Below are positions 41,906-50,654 of a stretch of 64,000 nt of DNA, piece by piece. The translations under genes and the position numbers were made by a program. Position 1 is the first letter of the stretch. Each line of letters begins with the position of its first letter. The notes beneath the pieces are model-generated. The model saw nothing but the letters and a program-made list of their open reading frames with translations, was not told the DNA's origin and made no database searches. The DNA is taken from NCBI GenBank assembly GCA_014896355.1, contig JADBKO010000026.1:1-64000 (forward strand), written 5' to 3'. This DNA is from Bacillota bacterium (GTDB lineage Bacteria; Bacillota; UBA5301; Bu52).

Positions 41906-42196
41906 TCAAGCAATAACCGCCAGGATGTCGCTTTCCCGCAGGATCAGGTATTCCTCGCCATCCAGCTTGACCTCGGTGCCCGCGTATTTGGCGAAGAGGA
42001 CATGATCGCCTTCCTTGACAGCCATGGGGATTTGGCGCTTACCCTCGTCATCCCACCGGCCGGGGCCCACAGCGAGGACCTTCCCCTGCTGGGGTTTTTC
42101 TTTGGCGGTGTCAGGAATGACAATGCCGCTCTGGGTCTTTTCCTCCGTATCCAACAGCTGAACCACTACCCGGTCGGCTAACGGCTTGATGCGCAT
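41906..42196 (-). CDS. groES: Co-chaperonin GroES (Hsp10)
   Basis: A 96-residue GroES starting [13 protein letters not shown], with the mobile loop [19 protein letters not shown] and the roof and base strands [27 protein letters not shown] 42196 follows GAGGTCAGTTCC. The longer frame to 42247 would begin within the CIRCE operator and is rejected. It is first in the groES-groEL operon. Confidence 0.98.
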   Translation of the reverse strand: MRIKPLADRVVVQLLDTEEKTQSGIVIPDTAKEKPQQGKVLAVGPGRWDDEGKRQIPMAVKEGDHVLFAKYAGTEVKLDGEEYLILRESDILAVIA

Positions 42197-42240
42197 GGAA
42201 CTGACCTCCTCTACCGGACTGGTGACTGGTTGCGTTTTTG

Positions 42241-42267
42241 TTAGCACTCAGCTTTGGTGAGTGCTAA
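42241..42267. promoter_or_regulatory. CIRCE element (HrcA operator)
   Basis: TTAGCACTC (42241-42249), nine bases, GAGTGCTAA (42259-42267): a perfect match to the consensus CIRCE. It predicts repression of groES-groEL by HrcA, whose gene is not in this window. It overlaps the region just downstream of the minus 10 box. Confidence 0.98.
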
Positions 42268-42278
42268 CCCCAGGCAAT

Positions 42279-42307
42279 ATATTACTCAAGCACCGTGCCC
42301 AACGCAA
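42279..42307 (-). promoter_or_regulatory. Sigma-A promoter for groES-groEL
   Basis: TTGCGT (42302-42307), 17 bases, TAATAT (42279-42284) on the minus strand, with the CIRCE element starting about 12 bases downstream, the classic HrcA arrangement. Confidence 0.75.
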
Positions 42308-42454
42308 GAGGGTATTTTCTATGACCCCCGGGATTTTCCAGCAGCGGCATTGCCTGAGACCCGCCAGCCGGATCCGGCGATATCCAAATTCTTGCTTAAG
42401 GTGCCCCAGCGATGCAGACTCATACTTCCTGCAACCCGGATGCCTTCACCGCCT

Positions 42455-43144
42455 TCAAGGCGTGCGGCCGGTCACCACCGCCACGCTGGCGCTGCAGCCC
42501 AGGCGGTCGGCGCCGGCGGCCAGCATGGCCAGAGCGGTCTGATGGTCCCGGATGCCGCCGGAGGCTTTGACCCTCAGGCGGCTGCCGACGGTGGCCCGCA
42601 AGAGGCGCACATCCTCCACGGTGGCGCCGCCGTGCCCGAAGCCGGTAGAGGTCTTGACGAAGGCCGCCCCCGCCTCTTCTGCCAAATGGCAGGCGAGGAC
42701 CTTCTCCTGGTCTGTGAGCAAGCCGGTCTCCAGGATCACCTTCACCGGCACCGGTGCCACAGCCTGCACCACCTGGCGGATGTCCTCCCGCACCCGGTCC
42801 TCCTCCCCCGCCTTCAGAAGGCCGATGGCGAGCACCATGTCGATCTCCCGGGCGCCGTCCGCCACGGCCCGGGCGGCCTCCACAGCTTTCACCTGCGCAG
42901 GCGTGGCTCCCAGCGGGAAGCCCACCACGGAACAGACTCCCACTGGGGTGCCGGCCAACTCGCCGGCGGCCTGGGCCACAAAAAGCGGATTCACGCATAC
43001 GGTGGCGAACCCATAGGCCCGGGCTTCGGCACAAAGCCGCTGGATATCCATGGGCGTGGCATCGGGCTTGAGCAAAGTGTGGTCGATGCGGTGAGCCAGT
43101 TCCCGGTCAAAGTCCCCAATTGCTTTCACCTGATCTGAACCCAT
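42455..43144 (-). CDS. deoC: Deoxyribose-phosphate aldolase
   Basis: A 229-residue class I aldolase cleaving 2-deoxyribose 5-phosphate to glyceraldehyde 3-phosphate and acetaldehyde. The Schiff-base lysine lies in [16 protein letters not shown], and the proton-relay lysine in [22 protein letters not shown] opens the barrel. ATG 43144 follows AAAGGAGATCGTACAC. It stands 42 bases from the moeA-PBP gene and is the only nucleoside-catabolism gene here. Confidence 0.97.
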   Translation of the reverse strand: MGSDQVKAIGDFDRELAHRIDHTLLKPDATPMDIQRLCAEARAYGFATVCVNPLFVAQAAGELAGTPVGVCSVVGFPLGATPAQVKAVEAARAVADGAREIDMVLAIGLLKAGEEDRVREDIRQVVQAVAPVPVKVILETGLLTDQEKVLACHLAEEAGAAFVKTSTGFGHGGATVEDVRLLRATVGSRLRVKASGGIRDHQTALAMLAAGADRLGCSASVAVVTGRTP

Positions 43145-43186
43145 GTGTACGATCTCCTTTCGGCAGGTCACGGGGCTTTCCGCAGG

Positions 43187-45181
43187 TCAGGAAACGGGCG
43201 GCGCGGGCAGCACCTGACCCATGTCGCGGGTGTCGTAGCCCCCCAGGGCTTCCACCTGGCGGGCGAAGGCGGGCTGGCGCAGGATCTCCAGGGCGGCTTG
43301 GACCAGGGGCGCCTGCAAAAACCTGCGGGGCACCACGAAATCGTAGCGTTCCTCCGCCAACGGTACGAATCCGGTGCCTACGGCCCGAGCTGCGGAATAC
43401 AGCCCCAGGCCCACATCGGCGCTGCCGCTTTTCACTGCGGCAGCCACAGCCAAATGGTTGTATTCTTCCCGTTCGTAGCCGGCAATCTGCGCAGGCCGCA
43501 ACCCGCGCCGTTTCAGTTCCAGGTCCAACAGCACCCGGGTGCCGGCCCCCCGCTGCCGGTTCACGAAGCGGACGCCCGGTCGGGCCAGGTCCGCCACGTC
43601 CCGGATCCCTAAGGGGTTTCCCGGAGCCACGATGAATCCCTGCTGGCGGTGGACGAAATTCACCACCACCACGTCTTCGCCTGCCAGATAGCGGCGGATG
43701 AAGGGGAAATTGTATTGGCCGCTGGCCTCATCCAGAAGATGGCTGCCCGCCAGGTGGGCATAGCCGCGCCGGATGGCCAGAAGCCCTCCCAGGCTGCCCA
43801 CGGCGGAGATGGCCAGGCGGGCTCCGGGCAGTTTGCGGCTGAGGGCCGTAGCCAGAAGATCCAAAGCCGGGTCATGGCTTCCGGAGAAGACCAGGGTCCT
43901 CTCCGCCTGGTCCGGCGGCCCGAACAGCTCCACTTCCGCCTCCTGGCCTTCCTCCACGCCCTGCTGCCCTGCAGGCAGGCGCACCCACCCGTCTGCCCGC
44001 ACCAAGGACATGATCACCCCGGCGCCGCGGGAAAGGGGAAGAGCCAAAAGCCGCTCGCCTACCCGGCCCAGCTGCACCCGCACGAATTCCTCCACTCCCC
44101 CGGGGGAGGCCAGACGCCGGGTCATCACCGCCCGCACCCGCACCGGCTGCGGCGTCACGGTACCCAGGAGCTCCATCAGCAGGGGGCGGAGGAACAGCTC
44201 CGCCGCCAGGACCGCGGAAACCGGAAATCCAGGAATTCCCAGCACCGGCTTGCCGCCGATCTGGCCCAAAATCACCGGTTTGCCGGGGCGCGTGGCCACC
44301 CCATGGACCACCAGAGATCCCAGCTTCGCCACGACGCCGGCCGTCCGATCCCGGGGCCCGGCCGAGGAGCCTGCGTTGATCACCACCACGTGGGCGCCGC
44401 CGTCCAGGGCTTGCTCCACGGCCTCCTGCAGTGCACGGGGGTCGTCGGGCGCCGGTGCGAGACGCACAGGTACACCGCCCCATTCCTGCACCAGGCCTGC
44501 CAGCACGTAGGAGTTGAACTCCGGAATGGCGCCGGCAGGCAGCCCTTCCACCTCTGGAACGGCCAGCACGTCCACCAACTCACCGCCCGTGGGCAAAATG
44601 GCCACCCGCGGCTGGGGGCGCACAGAAACCCGGGTCACGCCGGCGGCCAGCAAGGCCCCAATGTCTACGGGCCGTATACGGTGGTTCTCCGGAAGAACCA
44701 TCTCGCTGGCCACAATATCCTCGCCGACGGGGCGCACGTCCTGCCAGGGCACCGCCGGCTGGCGCAGCAACACGCGGCCCGCCGGCAGGCGCTCCACCTC
44801 TTCGATCATGACCACCGCGTCATAGGGCGCCACAAGCGCCTGCCCCGTATGAACAAAGCTGTACTGGCCGGGCTCCAGGATCACCGGGTGGGCCTCGTTG
44901 GCTCCGAAGGTATCCGCAGCCTTCACGGCGATGCCGTCCATAGCTGCGCCGGCGTAATGCGGCGAGGAAGCCCGGGCCCGCACCGCCTCCGCGGTGATCC
45001 GGTGCAAAGCCTGGTCCACCGGCACGCGCTCGCCGGACAAGGGCGCCTGCCAGCCTTGTCCGCGCAGATGGTCCAGCCACTTCCGCAGTGCTTCCTGCCA
45101 GGGCACCGGGTGCAGATACCGGTGCCAATCCTCGGACCCCTGTCCGCCTCCGGATCCCTGCCGGTCTCCGGGCCCCTCCAT
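43187..45181 (-). CDS. MoeA fused to a periplasmic-binding-protein-like domain
   Basis: A 664-residue fusion. Residues about 25-430 form MoeA, molybdenum insertase (HYAGAAMDGIAVKAADTFGA, LPTGGELVD, INAGSSAGPRDRT, GIPGFPVSAVLAAE). From about 440 to the end there is a substrate-binding domain like that of LysR regulators or phosphate/molybdate-binding proteins (RTLVFSGSHDPALDLLATAL, VNRQRGAGTRVLLDLEL, AGYEREEYNHLAVAAAVKSG). Such MoeA-PBP fusions are known in Clostridia and Archaea and may bind molybdate, tungstate or a related ligand. It follows the second moeA by 78 bases on the same strand. ATG 45181 has AGGGATT upstream. Confidence 0.92.
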   Translation of the reverse strand: MEGPGDRQGSGGGQGSEDWHRYLHPVPWQEALRKWLDHLRGQGWQAPLSGERVPVDQALHRITAEAVRARASSPHYAGAAMDGIAVKAADTFGANEAHPVILEPGQYSFVHTGQALVAPYDAVVMIEEVERLPAGRVLLRQPAVPWQDVRPVGEDIVASEMVLPENHRIRPVDIGALLAAGVTRVSVRPQPRVAILPTGGELVDVLAVPEVEGLPAGAIPEFNSYVLAGLVQEWGGVPVRLAPAPDDPRALQEAVEQALDGGAHVVVINAGSSAGPRDRTAGVVAKLGSLVVHGVATRPGKPVILGQIGGKPVLGIPGFPVSAVLAAELFLRPLLMELLGTVTPQPVRVRAVMTRRLASPGGVEEFVRVQLGRVGERLLALPLSRGAGVIMSLVRADGWVRLPAGQQGVEEGQEAEVELFGPPDQAERTLVFSGSHDPALDLLATALSRKLPGARLAISAVGSLGGLLAIRRGYAHLAGSHLLDEASGQYNFPFIRRYLAGEDVVVVNFVHRQQGFIVAPGNPLGIRDVADLARPGVRFVNRQRGAGTRVLLDLELKRRGLRPAQIAGYEREEYNHLAVAAAVKSGSADVGLGLYSAARAVGTGFVPLAEERYDFVVPRRFLQAPLVQAALEILRQPAFARQVEALGGYDTRDMGQVLPAPPVS

Positions 45182-45259
45182 AATCCCTGGCCTCCTCCCC
45201 GCCTGCAGGCACCGCCGGACACAGCGCACACCAGCAACGGGCGCCGCCGTATCTGCAGC

Positions 45260-46531
45260 CTAACGATAGCGGTGAACCTCCACCCAATCCCCTTTTTTCA
45301 GGCCCTCCGAAGGGCCTGGGACAACCAGCCAGCCGTCGGCCTCCACCATGGGGGTGATGAGGCCGGATTTACGGAAAAGCGGCTCTGCCACCCACATGTC
45401 GCCCTGGCGGCGCAGACGGACCTGCACCACGTCCAGCCGGCCCACGGCGGACGGCAGATTGGCCCCCAACTGCGCCGGCACGGTGGCCGGGGCGCTTCCC
45501 TTTGCCGGGTCGCCGGTCCCGGGGCCGTCCGCCGGCAGTCCTTGCAGCAGAGCGAGCCAGGGCGCCACAAACAACGAAAACGTGACCATGGCCGAGGCTG
45601 GATGCCCCGGTAGACCGAACACCGCTTTTCCTGCCGCAGCGCCCACAAGCAACGGCCGGCCAGGCTTGATATGGACGCCGTGCACCAAGACCCCCGGCGG
45701 CCCCAGCGCTTCCACCAGCCGCAACGTATGGTCCCGGCTGCCCACAGAGGACCCGCCGGAGAGGACCAGAACATCCGCCTGCTGCAACAGCTCCCGGCTG
45801 CGGGCCAGCAGATCCTCCCAGCGATCCGGGCAGATTCCGCCCAGAAGCGGCTCACCGCCGGCTTCGCGCACCAGCCCGGCCAACGCGTAGCTGTTGATGT
45901 CCCGCACCTGTCCCGGGCCGGGCTGCTCCCACGGCGCCACCACTTCGTCGCCCGTGGAAAGAATGGCCACCACCGGGCGGGGGACCACCGGAACCTCCGC
46001 CCTTCCCAGGGCAGCCAGAGCTCCCAGATCCGCCGCCCGTAGCCTTCTTCCCGCCGGCAGCACCAGCTGCCCCGTGGACCAATCGTCGTCGGCAGCCACC
46101 ACGTTCTCCAAGGGAGCCACGGGGCGCACCACTTCGATGCTGTCCGCCCCTGCGTCGTGGACATATTCTTCCATGACCACAGCGTCCGCCTGCGGCGGCA
46201 ACATGCCGCCGGTGGGCACTGCCACCGCCTCTCCCGTTTGCGGGCCGCCGGGTGCAGGCCTTCCCATCTCCACCCGGCCGGCCACCTGAAACAGCGCCGG
46301 AAAGCTCTCAGAAGCGCCAAAGGTATCCCGCGCCTGCACGGCGTAGCCATCCACCGCCGAGCGGCGGAACCCCGGCAACGGCGCCTCCGCTTGGCAGGGC
46401 CGGGCCAGCACCCTTCCCAGGGCCTCGGCCAGCGGCACCCTCTCCACGCCTGTGGCCGGCACAGGCAAGGCCTGGCGTAGCCTGCGCCAGGCCTCTTCCG
46501 GTGAAAGGAGCTCATAAAAAAGACGCCCCAT
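45260..46531 (-). CDS. moeA: Molybdopterin molybdenumtransferase
   Basis: A 423-residue MoeA that inserts metal into adenylylated molybdopterin. Motifs: LPGFRRSAVDGYAVQARDTFGA, LPAGRRLRAADLGALAALG, VAILSTGDEVV, VLSGGSSVGSRDHTLRLVE, and FGLPGHPASAMVTFSLFV. A second MoeA-type gene follows, a pairing often seen in organisms using both molybdenum and tungsten enzymes. A longer loop with PADGPGTGDPAKGSAPATV occurs near residue 325. Confidence 0.96.
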   Translation of the reverse strand: MGRLFYELLSPEEAWRRLRQALPVPATGVERVPLAEALGRVLARPCQAEAPLPGFRRSAVDGYAVQARDTFGASESFPALFQVAGRVEMGRPAPGGPQTGEAVAVPTGGMLPPQADAVVMEEYVHDAGADSIEVVRPVAPLENVVAADDDWSTGQLVLPAGRRLRAADLGALAALGRAEVPVVPRPVVAILSTGDEVVAPWEQPGPGQVRDINSYALAGLVREAGGEPLLGGICPDRWEDLLARSRELLQQADVLVLSGGSSVGSRDHTLRLVEALGPPGVLVHGVHIKPGRPLLVGAAAGKAVFGLPGHPASAMVTFSLFVAPWLALLQGLPADGPGTGDPAKGSAPATVPAQLGANLPSAVGRLDVVQVRLRRQGDMWVAEPLFRKSGLITPMVEADGWLVVPGPSEGLKKGDWVEVHRYR

Positions 46532-46614
46532 GCCTACTCAATCCGCCCAATCCGGCCGTTCCGCCCCGTCCCGTCCGGGCGCGGCGTCACTCCCGGTGCC
46601 GCAGGTGCAGCGGG

Positions 46615-47346
46615 CTATGCCCGCGCCTGCGGAGCCGTGAGGCTCCCACCTTCCCAGTGCGGCACCAGCCGGCTCACATCCAGCTGCGCGCAATAGGGGA
46701 GATCGTCCCGGAAACCGATGTCGATCAGGAACCGGCCGTGCTCCGTGGACGCCAGCAACTCCTTTAGGCGGCCTTCCCATTCTGCGAAGACCTGCCGGGC
46801 CAGGCGGGCCGCATCGGTCGGCTGAAACACCCCGGGAGCCACAGCCTCCAGGGCTGCAACCACCGCGCCGGCGCCGGCCAGGTCCTCCCACGAGAAACGG
46901 CCCTTGCGGCCCGCGCAGGCCAGCAAAACCGGCTTCTCCTGCTCCGCCAGCCAGCGGGCCACGGCGGTCCGGTTGCGGAAGCAGGCGACCGTCACCGCCC
47001 CGGCCCGGGCCGCATGGCGCAAGGCCACTGTGCCATTGGTGGTGGTGAGGTAGACGGTTTTTCCCGCCACTTTTTCCCGGCTGTATTCGTAAGGCGAATT
47101 GCCGCAGTCGAAGCCGGGCAGGGCCACACCTTTCCGCTCCCCGCCCACCAGGGCTCCCTGGCGGGAGCCTGCGCCCGCCAGGGCTTCCTCCGGCGTCAGC
47201 ACGGGCACCACTTGGGCAGCGCCGTTCTCCAGCGCCGTGACCATGACCGTGGTGGCCCGCAAAATGTCGAGTACCGCCACGGCCCAACCGTTCAGATCGC
47301 GCTCCGCCAACTCCGCGGGCACCAGAGAGACATCCAGTGTCACCAC
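46615..47346 (-). CDS. comB: 2-phosphosulfolactate phosphatase family protein
   Basis: A 243-residue ComB-family protein (VAVLDILRATTVMVTALENGA, PEEALAGAG, FDCGNSPYEY, TVYLTTTNGTVAL, CAGRKGRFSWEDL). In methanogens ComB removes phosphate from 2-phosphosulfolactate during coenzyme M synthesis; in Firmicutes the family is common but its role is less clear, perhaps sulfolactate formation. No ComA or ComC gene lies near. The active-site acidic and Cys residues in the listed motifs are present. Confidence 0.9.
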   Translation of the reverse strand: MVTLDVSLVPAELAERDLNGWAVAVLDILRATTVMVTALENGAAQVVPVLTPEEALAGAGSRQGALVGGERKGVALPGFDCGNSPYEYSREKVAGKTVYLTTTNGTVALRHAARAGAVTVACFRNRTAVARWLAEQEKPVLLACAGRKGRFSWEDLAGAGAVVAALEAVAPGVFQPTDAARLARQVFAEWEGRLKELLASTEHGRFLIDIGFRDDLPYCAQLDVSRLVPHWEGGSLTAPQARA

Positions 47347-47377
47347 GTTTCAGCCCCCGGCAGAGATTCTGCGTCGC

Positions 47378-48580
47378 TCAGAAGTTCAGCGACAGGTCAG
47401 CGCAGGCCTGCCCGGTGGAAAAGTCGGCGGTCTGAACCGCCACGTTGGCCCGCACCGGGCCCAACCCCAGCCCGAGGCCGCCGGTATACATGACAGGCGT
47501 GGCAGCGCCCGGCGTGCCGTAAGCACCGGCCCGCAGAGCCAGGACCCCCAACACAGACTGCTCCACTCCCAGCCGCCACACGGCGGCATCAGAGCCGGCC
47601 AGATCCGTGCTTCCTGCAGTCAGCGGCTTGTCGATGCCCGCCGCCACCGTAAGCCCCAGAAGCGGCGGCCGCACCGCCACACCCAGCGCCAGCACCGGCG
47701 CGAGGGTTTCCCTCGGGCCCGCGTCGCCCCAGGTCAGGGTGGCGCCGAGATTCCGTACCACGGCGCCCAGGTGCATGATGTCGAGCGTCTGTGCCTGCAC
47801 GCCGATATCGTACGCCACGCCGGTGCCGCGGATGCTGTCGCTCGTCGCACTCCACTGTCCAGGCCCCGACACGTCGTAGTGGGTCCGATCATATGCTCCC
47901 TGCAGCAGCTTGATATTGGCCCCCACGTCCAAACGGGCCAGCGAGAGGGCCGGCACCTGGAACGAGTGGGCCAGAGTCAACGTGGAAGCGTTCACCGCCT
48001 TCCATTGGGTGGTAACGCCGTCGGAAGCGTTTTGCGGGAACTGGGCTTGGGCCACGCCCTGGGCCACGGCGCTCAGGGCCACGTGGGTGGTGGCCAGGCC
48101 CAGGGTGCCTGTACCGGCCACAGAGATGGACTGCCCTTGGTACTTCTCCCACAGGGTCTGGGCGTCGGTGCCAGCCAGGAGATCCTGCAGGAGAGGGAGA
48201 CTCTCTTTCTGCGGCAGGTCCAGGCTGAGGGAAGGCACGATAGAGATCCAATGCACGTGGGCGATTCCCGCTGGATTCCAATACGCCGAGGTCTGGTCCG
48301 CGGTGATGGCCACCACGGCTCCGCCCATGCCCAGGGCCGCGGCGCCCACACCGGGACCTTCTGGGATGGTCAGAACCGTGGGATCCGGGGTGGTGGCAAT
48401 GGCAGCAGCAGCAGGCAAGGGCAAAGCCAGGGCCACAGCCAGGGCCAGAGCCGTGCACAGGGCTGCGGCTGCCAGGCCGCCGGCCCGGCCAGGGATGCAG
48501 CGATGTGTGAAACGCCGGAGAAACCGGCTGTGGGCGCTGCCGCAACAGCGGGCAGCGCGACGGCTGGTATTTTGCGACAT
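47378..48580 (-). CDS. PorV/TraF-like outer-membrane beta-barrel protein
   Basis: A 400-residue secreted protein. Residues about 18-33 are basic, 34-55 are hydrophobic and a cleavage site lies near 60 (PAAAAIA). The mature N-terminus has GAAALGMGGAVVAITADQT followed by SAYWNPAGIAHV, the hallmark of the PorV/PorQ/TraF/FadL-like barrels. Alternating short strands fill the rest, ending in SLNF with a terminal Phe, as for outer-membrane barrels. In a Firmicute this implies a diderm envelope or an unusual surface protein. ATG 48580 follows GGGAGGTTTTTTCC. It is between tsaD and comB on the same strand. Confidence 0.7.
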   Translation of the reverse strand: MSQNTSRRAARCCGSAHSRFLRRFTHRCIPGRAGGLAAAALCTALALAVALALPLPAAAAIATTPDPTVLTIPEGPGVGAAALGMGGAVVAITADQTSAYWNPAGIAHVHWISIVPSLSLDLPQKESLPLLQDLLAGTDAQTLWEKYQGQSISVAGTGTLGLATTHVALSAVAQGVAQAQFPQNASDGVTTQWKAVNASTLTLAHSFQVPALSLARLDVGANIKLLQGAYDRTHYDVSGPGQWSATSDSIRGTGVAYDIGVQAQTLDIMHLGAVVRNLGATLTWGDAGPRETLAPVLALGVAVRPPLLGLTVAAGIDKPLTAGSTDLAGSDAAVWRLGVEQSVLGVLALRAGAYGTPGAATPVMYTGGLGLGLGPVRANVAVQTADFSTGQACADLSLNF

Positions 48581-48776
48581 GGAAAAAACCTCCCGGAGCC
48601 GGCCCGTCCTTGAGCCGGCCAGCCCGAATTTCCTTGGTGAGGAGGGAGCTTCCCTTTCCAGGCCGCGTTTTCCTGCTGCATAGGAAGAAAGCGCGCTTCC
48701 TGACGAATGACGGCACGCTTCCAGACGGCAGCAGGCTGGCGGCACCCTGTTTCAGCCGAAGTGGGCCCTGCCCGGG

Positions 48777-49865
48777 TCAGGCAGACGCGCCGGACGCCGC
48801 CGGGGCTTCGGGCAAAGCCAGGCTGGGCACGGCATTCAGGTCCCATCCGGACCGCTCCCCCCGGGCCAACCGGTAGGTTCCGGCGCAAGCCACCATGGCG
48901 GCATTGTCCGTGCACAAAATCGCCGGTGGCATGTACAACCGGCCGCCCTGCTGCCGGACTGCCTCCTCCAGGCGGCGGCGCAGCTCCCCGTTGGCGGCCA
49001 CGCCGCCGGAGAGAAGAACCGTACGGACACCCAGCTTCTTCATGGCCTGCACGGTACGGCTCACCAGCACGTCCACCACGGCCGCCTGGAAGCTGGCGCA
49101 CAGATTGCTCAGCGTCCGGGGGTTCCGGTCCGGCAGCTCCTGAATCAGCCGGGCCACGGCGGTTTTCAGGCCGCTGAAGCTGAAGTCCAGCGTGTCCTCG
49201 CCGGCCAGAGCCCGGGGCATGGGGTAGGCCTGGGGGTCCCCCTGCCGGGCCTGGGCCTCCACTGCCGGCCCGCCGGGGTAACCCAGTCCCAGCAAGCGGG
49301 CCACCTTGTCAAAGGCTTCGCCTGCGGCGTCGTCGCGGGTGCGCCCCACCACCCGAAACTCCCCGTGGGCCCGGATATACACCAAATCCGTGTGGCCGCC
49401 GGAAACAGTGAGGCACAAAGCCGGGGGCTCCAGCTCCGGGTGCACCAGGAAGTTCGCATAGATGTGCCCCTCCACATGATGCACACCAATGAACGGCTTG
49501 CCCAGGGCCAGAGCCAAGCCTTTGGCGGCAGAGACACCCACCAGCAGGGCGCCCACCAGGCCCGGGCCATAGCTGACCGCGATGCCGCCAATTTGGTCCA
49601 GGGAGGCGTGGGCTTCCTGCAAAGCCTGCTCCACCACGGGGACAATCCGCTCCAGGTGGCGGCGGGCCGCAATCTCCGGCACCACGCCTCCGAAGCGCTG
49701 GTGCACGGCGATTTGGCTGCTGATGACGTTCGAGCGGATCTGGTGGGCGCCCGCCACCACAGCTGCAGAGGTCTCGTCGCAGGACGTCTCCAAGCCCAGA
49801 CACAAGAACCCGGAGTCAAAATACTGCCCCGGGTCCGGCGCCCCGCCGGCCCAGCTATTCTGCAC
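48777..49865 (-). CDS. tsaD: tRNA N6-adenosine threonylcarbamoyltransferase TsaD
   Basis: A 362-residue ASKHA-fold enzyme that transfers threonylcarbamoyl to A37 of ANN-decoding tRNAs with TsaB and TsaE. LCLGLETSCDETSAAVV opens the fold; the metal motif is HHVEGH at 129-134; SGGHTDLVYI, DFSFSGLKTA and LSGGVAANGELR follow. The GTG at 49865 overlaps rimI by 11 bases, with CGGAGATGG upstream. Longer in-frame starts run far into rimI. Order is tsaE-tsaB-rimI-tsaD. Confidence 0.96.
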   Translation of the reverse strand: MQNSWAGGAPDPGQYFDSGFLCLGLETSCDETSAAVVAGAHQIRSNVISSQIAVHQRFGGVVPEIAARRHLERIVPVVEQALQEAHASLDQIGGIAVSYGPGLVGALLVGVSAAKGLALALGKPFIGVHHVEGHIYANFLVHPELEPPALCLTVSGGHTDLVYIRAHGEFRVVGRTRDDAAGEAFDKVARLLGLGYPGGPAVEAQARQGDPQAYPMPRALAGEDTLDFSFSGLKTAVARLIQELPDRNPRTLSNLCASFQAAVVDVLVSRTVQAMKKLGVRTVLLSGGVAANGELRRRLEEAVRQQGGRLYMPPAILCTDNAAMVACAGTYRLARGERSGWDLNAVPSLALPEAPAASGASA

Positions 49866-50628
49866 GGGGAACCATCTCCGGAGGGGGGTTCTTCCACATA
49901 ATAATGGCATCTTCGTTGTTGTCGCGGTAATACCCTGGCCGGACGCCGACAACCTGGTAGCCCAGGCTCTCATATAGATGCCGCGCCGGAGCGTTGGACT
50001 TGCGCACTTCCAAGGTCATCCGCCGAATGCCGTGCTGGCGGGCCAGCTCCTCGCCCCGCTCCATGAGGCGGCGCCCCAAATGATGGCCGCGGTAGCGGGG
50101 ATGCACGGCCACATTGGTGATATGGGCTTCATCGAACAACAGCCACATGCCGATGTAGCCGATGACCCGCCCGCGCCAGACCGCCACCAGGTAGCGGGCG
50201 CGGGGATTATCCAACAGCTCGCCGTAGAAGGCGTTCTTCGACCACGGCGTGGGGAAGGACAGATGTTCCACCTGCATCACCTGGCCCAGGTCGCTGACGT
50301 ACATGGGACGAAACAGCACCTCATCCAGGTTGAGCTCCTCCCCGTCCCGGGACGGCCTGCTCCGGAGGCGCAACCCCTCTTGCCCTCCCGGGAGGTTCCG
50401 CTCCGCGGCGCCCGCCTCCCCTTCACCGGGCTGTGCTGCCTCCGCCGGCCCGGCCTCCGCCGGGGCACCGGCGGCAGCGCCGGACCTGGCCCCATGGTCC
50501 ACCGCGGGCCCGCGCCGCAGCGACATCCCGGGCGTCGGGGCTTCCCGGGCCGCCATTGAGCCCGCCGGCCCTTGGGTGTGCACTTTCAGCCACAACCACA
50601 ACTGCCGCCACCAAAGGGGGGCATCCAT
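49855..50628 (-). CDS. rimI: Ribosomal-protein-S18-alanine N-acetyltransferase-like, long N-terminal extension
   Basis: A 257-residue GNAT. The acetyltransferase domain covers about residues 102-245 (LFRPMYVSDLGQVMQVE, AHITNVAVHPRYRGHHLGRRL with the acetyl-CoA loop, LEVRKSNAPARHLYESLGY, GYYRDNNEDAIIMW) and matches RimI, which is normally about 150 residues. The preceding 100 residues start with a Trp-rich helix (APLWWRQLWLWLKV) and continue as an Ala/Gly/Glu-rich linker. ATG 50628 follows GAGGTAGCGACC, so the extension appears real. Position between tsaB and tsaD is the usual one. Confidence 0.92.
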   Translation of the reverse strand: MDAPLWWRQLWLWLKVHTQGPAGSMAAREAPTPGMSLRRGPAVDHGARSGAAAGAPAEAGPAEAAQPGEGEAGAAERNLPGGQEGLRLRSRPSRDGEELNLDEVLFRPMYVSDLGQVMQVEHLSFPTPWSKNAFYGELLDNPRARYLVAVWRGRVIGYIGMWLLFDEAHITNVAVHPRYRGHHLGRRLMERGEELARQHGIRRMTLEVRKSNAPARHLYESLGYQVVGVRPGYYRDNNEDAIIMWKNPPPEMVPRAE

Positions 50629-50654
50629 GGTCGCTACCTCGCTTCCTGGTCGGC

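Noticed and set aside
42197-42247. Upstream start for groES
   Set aside because: It begins within the perfect CIRCE operator, and the ATG at 42196 has a ribosome-binding site and family-correct N-terminus.
43649-45613. Long plus-strand frame opposite the moeA-PBP gene
   Set aside because: Antisense shadow without a ribosome-binding site or recognisable domain.
48581-48776. Cyclic-di-GMP or other riboswitch upstream of the beta-barrel gene
   Set aside because: The region has short inverted repeats but no recognisable conserved riboswitch core on the minus strand.
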